Part shown: positions 16,331 through 24,137 of the stretch, piece by piece
Layout of the letters: every line of letters begins with the position of its first letter
How positions within the stretch are numbered: position 1 is the first letter of the stretch
NCBI RefSeq assembly: GCF_002160955.1
Contig: NZ_NFLN01000020.1
Location: 1-48,687, forward strand
Length of the DNA: 48,687 bases
Direction of reading: 5' to 3'
DNA from: Gemmiger sp. An120
GTDB lineage: Bacteria > Bacillota > Clostridia > Oscillospirales > Ruminococcaceae
Made by a program: the position numbers and the translations under genes
Notes under the pieces: generated by a model
Databases searched by the model: none
What the model was told of the DNA's origin: nothing
Seen by the model: the letters and a program-made list of their open reading frames with translations, nothing else

Positions 16331-16368
16331 AAAAAAATGGCAGCAGCTCGTAAAAACACGCTGCTGCC
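16331..16368 (-). terminator. Hairpin between tRNA-Gln and tRNA-Pro
   Basis: GGCAGCAG (16339-16346) pairs with CTGCTGCC (16361-16368), followed on the minus strand by seven T-rich bases. It may attenuate read-through from tRNA-Gln into tRNA-Pro or serve as a processing site. Confidence 0.6.
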
Positions 16369-16370
16369 GG

Positions 16371-16444
16371 TGGTTGGGGAAGAAGGATTCGAACCCTCAC
16401 AAACAGAGTCAGAGTCTGTCGTGCTACCCTTACACAATTCCCCA
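16371..16444 (-). tRNA. tRNA-Gln (CTG)
   Basis: A 74-base gene with CCA. Acceptor TGGGGAA/TTCCCCA, anticodon stem ACAGA/TCTGT and loop CTCTGAC, so anticodon CTG (glutamine CAG codons). Confidence 0.93.
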
Positions 16445-16484
16445 TTGGTCTTTGTGCGGCGCTCCGTTTCCGGAGTGCTCTATT

Positions 16485-16513
16485 ATTATAGCTAACCCCC
16501 ATGGATTTGTCAA
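16485..16513 (-). promoter_or_regulatory. Promoter of the tRNA-Gln/tRNA-Pro cluster
   Basis: On the minus strand TTGACA (16513-16508), 17 bases, TATAAT (16490-16485), 40 bases before tRNA-Gln. Both hexamers are perfect. Confidence 0.92.
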
Positions 16514-16615
16514 CAGGTAATTTCAAATTTTTTGAAAAATTTGGCGAAGCCATTTTTGCGGCTTTTTAGCATAGAATTCCGGGCCTGCAACATACTGAAA
16601 CAGGAGGTGATCATT

Positions 16616-16858
16616 ATGAGCACACACAAGCACGCATTGGATCAACGTATCTATAAAGTACAGGCGCAGGCGCGGGCGGAAAGCCTGAACGCGCTGCCGG
16701 CTGCCCGCCGTGCTGCGCAGGCCCGGGCGGAGGGCACACTGCGTCCGGAGGAATACTTTACCCAGCGACAGCTGATCCACAAGCCGCACCGCGTGGAGGA
16801 AGCCCGTTCCACGGTGGACAGCCGCCTGCGCAGCAAGGAAGAGTTTCCCCAGGGCTGA
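16616..16858 (+). CDS. Small basic hypothetical protein
   Basis: An 80-residue protein starts at ATG 16616 behind CAGGAGGTGATC. It is hydrophilic and strongly helical, rich in Ala, Arg and Gln (VQAQARAESLNALPAARR), with no membrane segment or catalytic motif. It is followed 15 bases later by a large bidirectional hairpin. I do not recognise the family. Base composition matches the host chromosome rather than the island. Confidence 0.7.
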   Translation: MSTHKHALDQRIYKVQAQARAESLNALPAARRAAQARAEGTLRPEEYFTQRQLIHKPHRVEEARSTVDSRLRSKEEFPQG

Positions 16859-16873
16859 TCTGAGCCTAAAAAG

Positions 16874-16918
16874 CAAGCGGCCGCCTCTCCGGATGTTTTC
16901 CGGAGAGGCGGCCGCTTG
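16874..16918. terminator. Bidirectional terminator with a 19-bp perfect stem
   Basis: Positions 16874-16892 pair perfectly with 16900-16918 around a 7-base loop. The arms contain NotI-type GCGGCCGC sites. The T-run lies on the minus side (CTTTTT), so it serves mainly the converging XRE gene and probably also the small gene on the plus strand. Confidence 0.8.
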
Positions 16919-16945
16919 GGCGGTCAATGCCAATAAGAAGTATAC

Positions 16946-17149
16946 TTATTCAAATACAAAGATGTCCTCAATAGGGGCCTGTACCGCCCGGGAAATATCA
17001 ATGGCCAGTTTCAGGGAGGGGTTGTATTGCGCCTTTTCCAGCCGCATGATGGTCTCCCGGCGTACACCCACCTTTTCTGCCAGCTGTTCCTGGGTCAGTC
17101 CCTTGGCCACCCGGTAGGCCTTGAGATTGCAAACAAATTCTGCGCCCAT
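16946..17149 (-). CDS. XRE-family transcriptional regulator
   Basis: A 67-residue Cro/CI-type helix-turn-helix protein of the short YgzD type. The HTH covers about residues 9-60: [20 protein letters not shown], then the recognition helix [10 protein letters not shown] and the typical [15 protein letters not shown] segment. It has no other domain. The start lies 4 bases after the stop of the membrane protein upstream, and its ribosome binding site overlaps that stop. The pair is likely autoregulated through the palindrome at 17823-17856. Confidence 0.9.
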   Translation of the reverse strand: MGAEFVCNLKAYRVAKGLTQEQLAEKVGVRRETIMRLEKAQYNPSLKLAIDISRAVQAPIEDIFVFE

Positions 17150-17153
17150 GGGG

Positions 17154-17795
17154 TCACTCCTGTTTTTCGTAGCGGTAGAGCAGGTACTGGCTCAGAAAGG
17201 CGACCAGACCGCAGATCAGGGAACAGCCAGCGGTCATGAATACGGCACACCATTCCAGGTCGTGGGAAAGCATGCCGGTGTCCGCCAGGCAGACCATCAG
17301 GGCCAGAAGAACAAAACCTGTGCGCAGGGCGGCAAGTTCCGCGCGCTGACGGTTTTGTGCGAACATTTCATCTTCCAGTGTATGGGAGAGCTTGCCCTCA
17401 TAGAAGAACCCAAAGAAACCAAAGCAGGCGAAAAAGATAAACGGAAAGATCACGCCGTCCTGGCTGTAGGTCCAGAACCCCAGAAATCCGGCAAACCCCG
17501 CAAAGCCGGCCAGCCCCAGAGCGGGCGGGAGCCGCCGGGTGTAGGTGCGGGCGGCCGGAGGGGACTGCAGGGCCAGCCGGGTAAAGAAAACCGACAGGCA
17601 TACAATATACACAAGCAGCAGCACCCCCACGATCAGCATCGGCAGATCGCGGACGGAAAACTGGTAGGTGCTCAGATCGGTAAGATAAACCATGCGTCCT
17701 TCATTGAACAGCAGGGAATAGGCGACGGCAGCGCACATCAGAACGATTAGAACCGTGCCGGCCGCGATGATCCGCTTGATTTGCTTGCGTGACAT
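17154..17795 (-). CDS. Multi-pass membrane protein, DUF3796-like
   Basis: A 213-residue integral membrane protein with about six hydrophobic segments (about residues 8-30, 50-72, 92-108, 114-130, 158-176, 184-204) and a Gly/Phe-rich centre ([21 protein letters not shown]). The start ATG 17795 follows GGAGGGG. Pairing of such a membrane protein with a short XRE regulator is common in Clostridia. Substrate and role are unknown. The DUF name is a tentative match by appearance and context. Confidence 0.75.
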   Translation of the reverse strand: MSRKQIKRIIAAGTVLIVLMCAAVAYSLLFNEGRMVYLTDLSTYQFSVRDLPMLIVGVLLLVYIVCLSVFFTRLALQSPPAARTYTRRLPPALGLAGFAGFAGFLGFWTYSQDGVIFPFIFFACFGFFGFFYEGKLSHTLEDEMFAQNRQRAELAALRTGFVLLALMVCLADTGMLSHDLEWCAVFMTAGCSLICGLVAFLSQYLLYRYEKQE

Positions 17796-17822
17796 AACGA
17801 ACCCCTCCGATGTGATGTATTT

Positions 17823-17856
17823 GTATCTTTGTGAGATAAATATATCACATTGATAC
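17823..17856. promoter_or_regulatory. Operator-like 34-bp palindrome over the membrane protein/XRE promoter
   Basis: The halves GTATCTTTGTGA and TCACATTGATAC are inverted copies with only the TT/AA pair differing, around a 10-base AT centre. It covers the -10 of the promoter at 17839-17868, the best place for a repressor, and the XRE protein of the operon is the likely ligand. Confidence 0.6.
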
Positions 17857-17868
17857 AGGCAAAGTCAA
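17839..17868 (-). promoter_or_regulatory. Promoter of the membrane protein/XRE pair
   Basis: On the minus strand TTGACT (17868-17863), 18 bases, TATATT (17844-17839). Confidence 0.7.
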
Positions 17869-17939
17869 GGAACTTATGCAACATTTGTGTGTGTTCCGGG
17901 CTTTTTTGTACAGCCGCCATATTTCGTTGCGAAAAACAG

Positions 17940-17968
17940 TTGCAATCCTTAATTGAATCTTTTATGAT
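17940..17968 (+). promoter_or_regulatory. Promoter of the PC4-like/HD gene pair
   Basis: TTGCAA (17940-17945), 17 bases, TATGAT (17963-17968), 42 bases upstream of the start codon. Confidence 0.7.
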
Positions 17969-18009
17969 AAAAGAAAGACAAAATGAAGAAGACAGGAAGG
18001 GTTTGCAAT

Positions 18010-18231
18010 ATGGCAGAGTTCAAGTATGAAATTACCGAGCGGATCGCGGTGCTGAGCACCAGCGCCAACGGCTGGGAGCGTCAGCTGAATATGGTCAGCT
18101 GGAACGACCGGGAGCCCAAGTATGACATCCGCGACTGGTCTCCGGACGGCAGCAAGATGGGTAAGGGCATCAGCCTGAGCCACGATGAGCTGGCCATCCT
18201 GAAAGGCATCCTGGAGGATATGGAACTGTAA
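18010..18231 (+). CDS. PC4/YdbC-family single-stranded DNA-binding protein
   Basis: A 73-residue protein similar to the bacterial PC4 (p15) family: an N-terminal strand (FKYEITERIAVLS), NGWERQLNMVSWNDREPKYDIRDW, GKGISLSHDEL and a C-terminal helix LAILKGILEDMEL. Homologues bind single-stranded DNA or RNA as dimers and may affect transcription or replication. ATG 18010 was chosen over the longer frame because AGGAAGGG lies 8 bases before it. Its stop overlaps the next start (TAATG), so it is translationally coupled to the HD gene. Confidence 0.8.
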   Translation: MAEFKYEITERIAVLSTSANGWERQLNMVSWNDREPKYDIRDWSPDGSKMGKGISLSHDELAILKGILEDMEL

Positions 18232-18806
18232 TGGGGTACCGGGAAGAGTTCATTGAGATATTCACCCAGAATATTACCCGTCCGGGTGCGGACAAGCTGC
18301 TGGAATGGCTGGACACCACCGATTTTTATCGGGCGCCGGCATCCACCCGCTTTCACGGAGCCTGCGAGTCGGGCCTTGTCATGCACAGCCTGAACGTATA
18401 CCACGCTCTCATGGATCGGTTCTATACCGAAGAAGAGAGCAAGGAGAGCTTTGCAGTAGTGGCGCTGCTGCACGATCTGTGCAAGGCAAACTACTACAAA
18501 GCGGGCACCCGGAACGTGAAAAACGAGACTACCGGCCAATGGGAAAAGGTTCCCACCTATAATGTGGAGGATATGTTCCCCTACGGGCACGGAGAAAAGA
18601 GCGTCTATCTCATTGAGCGCTTCATCCGGCTGCGCCCGGCAGAGGCCGTGGCAATCCGCTGGCATATGGGCGGATTTGACGATGCGGCCCGGGGCGGCTG
18701 CCGCGCCATCAGCGAGGCGTATGATAAATACCCGCTGGCGGTAAAGCTGCATATGGCGGATCTGGAAGCTACCTACCTGATGGAAAAGGGCACCGGCCGT
18801 CACTGA
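18231..18806 (+). CDS. HD-domain hydrolase
   Basis: A 191-residue protein with the HD metal-binding pattern: His in GLVMHSLNVY (about residue 48), the HD pair in ALLHDLCKA (about 82) and further His residues in the YGHGEKS and RWHMGG stretches. Such proteins hydrolyse phosphoester bonds in nucleotides. The exact substrate is unknown. Its coupling to a single-strand-binding PC4 protein suggests a role in nucleic acid metabolism (inference). A strong terminator follows 15 bases after the stop. Confidence 0.82.
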   Translation: MGYREEFIEIFTQNITRPGADKLLEWLDTTDFYRAPASTRFHGACESGLVMHSLNVYHALMDRFYTEEESKESFAVVALLHDLCKANYYKAGTRNVKNETTGQWEKVPTYNVEDMFPYGHGEKSVYLIERFIRLRPAEAVAIRWHMGGFDDAARGGCRAISEAYDKYPLAVKLHMADLEATYLMEKGTGRH

Positions 18807-18817
18807 TACTGAATAGA

Positions 18818-18863
18818 AAAACAGAGGGCGTCGTTCTCATGTGGAACGGCGCCCTCTGTTTTT
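18818..18863 (+). terminator. Terminator of the PC4-like/HD pair
   Basis: ACAGAGGGCGTCGTTC (18821-18836) pairs with GAACGGCGCCCTCTGT (18844-18859) with one mismatch, followed by five T. Confidence 0.9.
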
Positions 18864-18867
18864 ATGC

Positions 18868-18909
18868 AAAAAAAGCCAGGCTGTATTTATGAAAATACAA
18901 CCTGGCTTT
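18868..18909 (-). terminator. Orphan terminator-like hairpin in the argG upstream region
   Basis: Positions 18872-18888 pair with 18893-18909 (17-bp stem, one mismatch, AT-rich loop), with a T-run on the minus side. No minus-strand gene ends here, so it may insulate argG from antisense transcription. The rest of 18864-19019 shows nothing further that I can support. Confidence 0.5.
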
Positions 18910-19019
18910 CCAGCGCTGTGCCGGGGAATTCGTTTGTGCTATGTGTGAAAACAGCTGCTTTTGCGCAATGTGCCCAGCAATTGCCGGGGAAAACTGCCTG
19001 TGGGCTGGACAAAATGATA

Positions 19020-19058
19020 AATTCATAAAAATGCATTGACAATGCATAAATATCCAAC
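19020..19058. promoter_or_regulatory. Tandem ARG boxes (ArgR/AhrC operator) of argGH
   Basis: Two 18-base boxes (19020-19037 and 19041-19058) separated by 3 bases each fit the ARG box TNTGAATWWWWATTCANW at about 14 of 18 positions. They cover the -35 and spacer of the argG promoter, so arginine-bound ArgR would block polymerase. The same arrangement stands before argC. Confidence 0.7.
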
Positions 19059-19064
19059 TATAAT
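19036..19064 (+). promoter_or_regulatory. argGH promoter
   Basis: TTGACA (19036-19041), 17 bases, TATAAT (19059-19064), both perfect, 44 bases before the argG start. Confidence 0.92.
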
Positions 19065-19108
19065 ACAGACAAACCCAAGCGAAAACAAAATGGAGAGAGG
19101 GAACCATT

Positions 19109-20344
19109 ATGAACCATAAAGCGCAGAACAAGCAGTACAACAAGGTAGTGCTGGCCTACTCCGGCGGGCTGGACACCTCCATCATCATCCCCTGGCTGAA
19201 AGAAAACTACGGCTGTGAAGTGGTGGCCGTTTCCGCCAATGTGGGTCAGGCCGACGAGCTGGAAGGCCTGGAGGCCAAAGCGCTGGCCACCGGCGCCTCC
19301 AAGCTGTATGTGCTGGATCTGGTGGACGAGTTCGTGGAGGACTACATTGCTCCCACCGTGATGGCCGGGGCCAAGTACGAGGGTACCTACCTGCTGGGCA
19401 CCAGCTTTGCCCGTCCGCTGATCGCCAAAAAGCTGGTGGAGATCGCGCTGCAGGAAGGCGCGGACGCCATCTGCCACGGCTGCACCGGCAAGGGCAATGA
19501 CCAGGTGCGCTTTGAACTGGGCATCAAGGCGTTTGCCCCGGATATGCCCATCATCGCCCCCTGGCGCGAGTGGGACATCACCAGCCGGGACGAGGAGATC
19601 GACTACGCCGAGGCCCACAACATCCCGCTGAAGATCAGCCGGGAGACCAACTACTCCAAGGACAAGAACATCTGGCACCTGTCCCATGAGGGCCTGGATC
19701 TGGAAGACCCCGCCAACGAGCCCCAGTACACCAAGCCCGGTTTCCTGGAGCTGGGCGTGGCCCCGGAGCAGGCGCCCGACACCCCCACCTATGTGACCAT
19801 CCACTTTGAAAAGGGTATGCCCACCGCGCTGGACGGGGTGGAGATGAAGGCCGCCGATCTGCTGACCAAGCTGAATGAGCTGGGCGGTGCCAACGGTGTG
19901 GGAATCATCGATATTGTGGAGAACCGGTTGGTTGGCATGAAGAGCCGCGGCGTCTACGAGACCCCCGGCGGCACCATCTGGTATGCGGCCCATGCCCAGC
20001 TGGAGATGCTCTGCCTGGATAAGGAGACCAGCCACTACAAGGCGCTGGTGGCCCAGAAATACGCGGATCTGGTCTACAATGGCCAGTGGTTCACCCCGCT
20101 GATGGACGCGCTGAACGCCTTTGTCAAATCCACCCAGGAGAAGGTTACCGGCGATGTGAAGGTCAAGCTGTACAAGGGCAATGTGCTGCCGGTGTCGGTC
20201 ACCAGCCCCAACAGCCTGTACAGCGAGGATCTGGCCACCTTTGGCGAGGACGCCATCTACGACCAGGCCGATGCGGGCGGATTCATCAACCTGTTCGGCC
20301 TGCCCATCACCGTCAGCGCCAAGCTGGCCGGCAAGGGCAAGTAA
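19109..20344 (+). CDS. argG: Argininosuccinate synthase
   Basis: A 411-residue ATP pyrophosphatase-type enzyme that joins citrulline and aspartate with ATP to argininosuccinate, the seventh step of arginine synthesis. The nucleotide loop [10 protein letters not shown] (about residues 13-22) is intact, and the family motifs [13 protein letters not shown] (about 130) and [19 protein letters not shown] (about 175) follow. Length is normal. ATG 19109 stands behind GGAGAGAGGG. It is the first gene of argGH, 25 bases before argH, under tandem ARG boxes. Confidence 0.98.
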   Translation: MNHKAQNKQYNKVVLAYSGGLDTSIIIPWLKENYGCEVVAVSANVGQADELEGLEAKALATGASKLYVLDLVDEFVEDYIAPTVMAGAKYEGTYLLGTSFARPLIAKKLVEIALQEGADAICHGCTGKGNDQVRFELGIKAFAPDMPIIAPWREWDITSRDEEIDYAEAHNIPLKISRETNYSKDKNIWHLSHEGLDLEDPANEPQYTKPGFLELGVAPEQAPDTPTYVTIHFEKGMPTALDGVEMKAADLLTKLNELGGANGVGIIDIVENRLVGMKSRGVYETPGGTIWYAAHAQLEMLCLDKETSHYKALVAQKYADLVYNGQWFTPLMDALNAFVKSTQEKVTGDVKVKLYKGNVLPVSVTSPNSLYSEDLATFGEDAIYDQADAGGFINLFGLPITVSAKLAGKGK

Positions 20345-20369
20345 ACACGAGAAAAGGAGGGTACTGCCC

Positions 20370-21707
20370 ATGGCAGACGCATACGAGACCCGCCTGTGGG
20401 GCGGCCGCTTCCACGAGGACGAGGATGCATTGATGCAGCGGTTCAACGGCAACGCCTGCGAAACGCTGTGGCTCATGGAGCCGGACATTGAGGGGAGTCT
20501 GGCCCATGTGGCCATGCAGGTACGGTGCGGGCTGCTCACGGAGGGGGAGGGCAAGACCCTTACCGAGGGGTTGGAAAGTATCCTGGCCGACTGGCGCAGC
20601 GGCGCCATTACCTGCGGCCCGGAATATGAGGATGTGCATACCTTTGTGGAGCTGAACCTGATCCGCCGGGTAGGAGAGGTGGGCAAAAAGCTGCACGCCG
20701 CCCGCAGCCGCAACGATCAGGTCAACACCGATATGAAGCTGTACGTCAAGGCCCAGCTGCACCGGGTGGCCGGCCTGATCGACAGCTTCACCGCCACGCT
20801 GAAAGAAGTGGCGGACAAGAATCCCTGGCCTATGCCCGGCTATACCCATCTGCAGCGGGCCCAGGTGGTTACCTTCAAGTACTACATGCTGGCCTACGCC
20901 GAGATGATGGCCCGGGATAAACAGCGTGTACTGAATGCCCTGGACCTGATGGACGAGAGCCCGCTGGGCTGCGGCGCGCTGGCGGGTACCACCCACCAGA
21001 TCGACCGGGCGTTTACCGCCGAAAAGCTGGGCTTTTCCCATGGGCCCTGCAAAAACTTTCTGGACGGTGTGTCCGACCGGGACTATGTGCTGGAATCGCT
21101 GAGCGCGTTTTCCATTCTGATGATGCACCTGTCCCGCCTGTCGGAGGAACTGGTGCTCTGGTCCAGCGCTGAGTTCGGCTTCATTACACTGGACGACAAG
21201 TACACCACTGGCTCCAGCATCATGCCCCAGAAGAAGAACGCCGACGGGGCGGAACTGGTACGCGGCCAGACCGGTCGGGTCTATGGCCATCTGACCGCCC
21301 TGCTCTGCACCATGAAGGGCCTGCCGCTGGCCTACAACAAGGATATGCAGGAGGATAAACTGGCCTTCTACGACAGCCTGAATGTGGTTACGGCCTGCCT
21401 GCAGGTTACCGAGCGGATGATCGCCACCCTGACCCCCCATCCGGAGATCATGCGGGCGGCTATCAAAAAAGGATTCATCAACGCCACCGAAGCCGCCGAC
21501 TATCTGGTGCGCAAGGGCATGCCCTTCCGGGATGCCCACAGCGTGGTGGGGCAGCTGGTGCTCTACTGCGAGCAGCAGGGCAAGGCGCTGGAAGAGCTGT
21601 CGCTGGAAGAACTGAAAGCGGTCAGCCCGGTCTTTGAGGAGGATGTCTACCCGGAACTTACCTGCGACGCTATCCTCCACCGGGGCATCAAGCAGGAGAT
21701 GCTCTGA
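20370..21707 (+). CDS. argH: Argininosuccinate lyase
   Basis: A 445-residue member of the fumarase/aspartase superfamily that splits argininosuccinate into arginine and fumarate, the last step of the pathway. It has the N-terminal LWGGRF motif, HAARSRNDQV, TH-containing GYTHLQRAQ and the signature loop GSSIMPQKKNAD with the catalytic Ser. ATG 20370 lies behind AAAAGGAGGG; a longer frame upstream is only overlap with argG. A bidirectional terminator follows. Confidence 0.98.
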   Translation: MADAYETRLWGGRFHEDEDALMQRFNGNACETLWLMEPDIEGSLAHVAMQVRCGLLTEGEGKTLTEGLESILADWRSGAITCGPEYEDVHTFVELNLIRRVGEVGKKLHAARSRNDQVNTDMKLYVKAQLHRVAGLIDSFTATLKEVADKNPWPMPGYTHLQRAQVVTFKYYMLAYAEMMARDKQRVLNALDLMDESPLGCGALAGTTHQIDRAFTAEKLGFSHGPCKNFLDGVSDRDYVLESLSAFSILMMHLSRLSEELVLWSSAEFGFITLDDKYTTGSSIMPQKKNADGAELVRGQTGRVYGHLTALLCTMKGLPLAYNKDMQEDKLAFYDSLNVVTACLQVTERMIATLTPHPEIMRAAIKKGFINATEAADYLVRKGMPFRDAHSVVGQLVLYCEQQGKALEELSLEELKAVSPVFEEDVYPELTCDAILHRGIKQEML

Positions 21708-21753
21708 GATCAGTAAAGCCCGTTCCTTTTCCAACGCGCAGTGATGCGCGCGC

Positions 21754-21800
21754 ACACAACAAAACCGCCGGCAGCTAGACTGCCGGCGGTTTTGTTGTGT
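21754..21800. terminator. Bidirectional terminator between argH and marR
   Basis: A perfect 21-bp stem (21754-21774 with 21780-21800) with a 5-base loop and A/T-rich outer ends on both sides. It separates the convergent argGH and exporter operons. Confidence 0.88.
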
Positions 21801-21809
21801 ATTGAAAGA

Positions 21810-22256
21810 TTATTCGCTGTCCTCCCAGGCGGGGTTCTGCAGGGATTGATACAGCCGGTTCAGGTATTCCAGAAGCTGGCGGGCCTCCTCCTCGCTCAGA
21901 GCGGCACGGAACCGGGCGTCCAGCTTTTTGAAGCGGGCGGCCACCCGTTCGGCGGCCAGGCGGCCGGATTCGGTCAGGGCAATCTTCTGGCAGCGGCGGC
22001 AGGCCGGATCCTGGGTACGGGTCACAAATCCGGCCTCCACCAGCCGGTCCACGCTGCGGGAAAGGGTGGAAACGTCAATGCCGCATTCCTCGCCCAGTTC
22101 CCGCTGGGTGCGGGGGCCGGTACGCAGCAGACATTCCAGCAGCCGGGGCTGTCCCTGGCCCAGCGGAATGTCCAGCTGCAGAAATTCTTTCCGAAGCAGA
22201 CGCCGTTTTTCGTTCTCCAGCCGGGCAACGGCCAGACGCAGTTCGCGGGGCTCCAT
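21810..22256 (-). CDS. MarR-family transcriptional regulator
   Basis: A 148-residue winged-helix regulator: dimerisation helices at both ends, the DNA-binding helix region TQRELGEECGIDVSTLSRSVDRLVEAGFV (about residues 50-79, quoted motif core STLSRSVDRL) and a wing containing DPACRRCQKIALT, where two Cys lie in a CxxC pattern that could sense oxidants or metal. It is the last gene of the operon HD hydrolase-ABC-ABC-marR and probably controls the exporter in response to its substrate. The ligand is unknown. Confidence 0.88.
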   Translation of the reverse strand: MEPRELRLAVARLENEKRRLLRKEFLQLDIPLGQGQPRLLECLLRTGPRTQRELGEECGIDVSTLSRSVDRLVEAGFVTRTQDPACRRCQKIALTESGRLAAERVAARFKKLDARFRAALSEEEARQLLEYLNRLYQSLQNPAWEDSE

Positions 22257-22274
22257 TGGTTTGCCTCCCTCCGA

Positions 22275-24137
22275 TCAGGCCAGCTGGGACTGGCCGGTAT
22301 ACAGCTGATAGTAACGGCCCTTCTGCTCCAGCAGGGCTTCGTGGTCGCCCCGCTCGATCACCTGGCCCTGTTCCACCACCAGGATGGCGTCGGCGTTGCG
22401 CACGGTGCTCAGCCGGTGGGCAATCACAAAGACGGTACGGCCCTCCATCAGGCTGTCCAGCCCCTGCTCAATCAGCTTTTCGGTGCGGGTATCGATGCTG
22501 CTGGTGGCCTCGTCCAGGATAAAGACAGGCGGCTTTGCCACCGCCGCCCGGGCGATGGCCAGCAACTGGCGCTGGCCCTGGCTCAGGTTATCCCCGTCGC
22601 CGGACAGCTGGGTGTTGTACCCGTCCGGCAGCCGGCGAATGAAGGAATCCGCGTTGGCCAGCACCGCGGCCTGCCGTACCTCCTCGTCGCTGGCGGAAAG
22701 CCGCCCGTACCGGATGTTGTCCGCGATGGTGCCGGTGAACAGATGGGTGTCCTGCACAACAACCGACAGGCTGCGGCGCAGATCGTCCTTGCGGATGCGG
22801 CGCAGGTCCAGCCCGTCGTAGGTGATGGTGCCGCTGTCGATCTCGTAAAAACGGGTGATCAGGTTGATGATGGTGGTTTTTCCCGCGCCGGTGCTGCCCA
22901 CAAAGGCAATGGTTTCGCCCGGCCGGGCGAACAGGCTTACATCCCGCAGCACCGGTTTGCCGGGTACATAGCTGAAGGTCACATGATCAAACCGCACGTC
23001 GCCTTTCAGCGGTACCAGGCGGCTGCCATTCGCCTCCGGGCATTTCCAGGCATAGTGGCCGGTGCGTTCGGGTACCTCGGTCAGGCTGCCGTCCGCTTCG
23101 GGGCGTACCCGTACCAGAGTGATGTCCCCCTCGTCCACCTCCGGGGCTTCGTCCATCAGGTTGAAGATCCGCTCTGCGCCGGACAGGGCGCTCAGCAGGA
23201 AGTTGCCCTGCTGGGTCAGCTGGTTCAGCGGCATGGCGCTCTGGCGCACAAACACCAGGTAGGAGCTCAGGCTGCCCAGATCGCTGTGGCCGGCCAGCAC
23301 GAACAGGCCGCCCACGCAGGCTGCCACCGCGTAGTTCACATAGGAAAGGCTTACCACCGTGGGCACCATCATGCCCGCATAGCTGGCGGCGGCGGTGCCC
23401 GCTTTGCGCAGGGATTCGTTCAGCAGGCAGAACCGCTCAAAATCCTGCGGCTCATGGTTGAACACCTTTTCCACCTTCTGACCGGCCACCATCTCCTCCA
23501 CAAAGCCGTTCAGTTCGCCAAGGTGCTTCTGCTGCTGGGAGAAATAGTGTTTGCTGCGCTTGCTGCTGTAGAGAATAAAGGCGGTCATGGCCGCCAGAAA
23601 CGCAATCACGATCAGGGAAAGCCGGGCGTTCAGCACGATCAGCAGGGTGATGGTGCCGGTGACCATGCAGAAACTCTGGATCAGCAGGGTAAAACTGTTG
23701 TTCAGGGCTTCGGTCACGGTATCCACGTCGTTGGTGAAATGGCTCATCAGTTCCCCATGGGTATGGCCGTCAAAATATTGCAGGGGCAGGCTCTGGATAT
23801 GGGTGAACAGATCCTGCCGGATTTTGGCCACCACCTGCTGGGCGGTGCGCACCATCAGCTGGTTGTAGCCAAAGGTGGCCAGCGCACCCACGGCATACAT
23901 CACCGCCATGCCCAGAATGGCCCGGGTAAGCCCGGGCAGGTCACCCGGGGCAATAAAGTTGTTGATGACCGGTTTGAGCAGATAGGTGCCCATCAGATTG
24001 GCCAGACTGCTGATAACGACCAGCACGGCCACCGCGGCCAGTGCCAGCCAGTGCATCCCCAGATAGCGGCACAGGCGGCGCAGCGTCTTTTTCAGGTCTT
24101 TTGGCCGCTTATAGCTGGCCGGTACACGCATTGCCAT
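22275..24137 (-). CDS. ABC exporter half-transporter with consensus ATPase site
   Basis: A 620-residue type IV (multidrug-type) exporter half: six membrane helices (about residues 20-330) and a nucleotide-binding domain with Walker A GSTGAGKTT, signature LSQGQRQ, Walker B VFILDEATSS with the catalytic Glu, and the His switch VIAHRLST. It overlaps the partner gene (stop/start TAATG), so the two halves are made together and should form a heterodimer. Its signature is the variant LSQGQ and its Walker B is complete. A longer insert between the membrane and ATPase domains (about 345-375) is unusual. Likely exports drugs or peptides. Substrate unknown. Confidence 0.9.
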   Translation of the reverse strand: MAMRVPASYKRPKDLKKTLRRLCRYLGMHWLALAAVAVLVVISSLANLMGTYLLKPVINNFIAPGDLPGLTRAILGMAVMYAVGALATFGYNQLMVRTAQQVVAKIRQDLFTHIQSLPLQYFDGHTHGELMSHFTNDVDTVTEALNNSFTLLIQSFCMVTGTITLLIVLNARLSLIVIAFLAAMTAFILYSSKRSKHYFSQQQKHLGELNGFVEEMVAGQKVEKVFNHEPQDFERFCLLNESLRKAGTAAASYAGMMVPTVVSLSYVNYAVAACVGGLFVLAGHSDLGSLSSYLVFVRQSAMPLNQLTQQGNFLLSALSGAERIFNLMDEAPEVDEGDITLVRVRPEADGSLTEVPERTGHYAWKCPEANGSRLVPLKGDVRFDHVTFSYVPGKPVLRDVSLFARPGETIAFVGSTGAGKTTIINLITRFYEIDSGTITYDGLDLRRIRKDDLRRSLSVVVQDTHLFTGTIADNIRYGRLSASDEEVRQAAVLANADSFIRRLPDGYNTQLSGDGDNLSQGQRQLLAIARAAVAKPPVFILDEATSSIDTRTEKLIEQGLDSLMEGRTVFVIAHRLSTVRNADAILVVEQGQVIERGDHEALLEQKGRYYQLYTGQSQLA

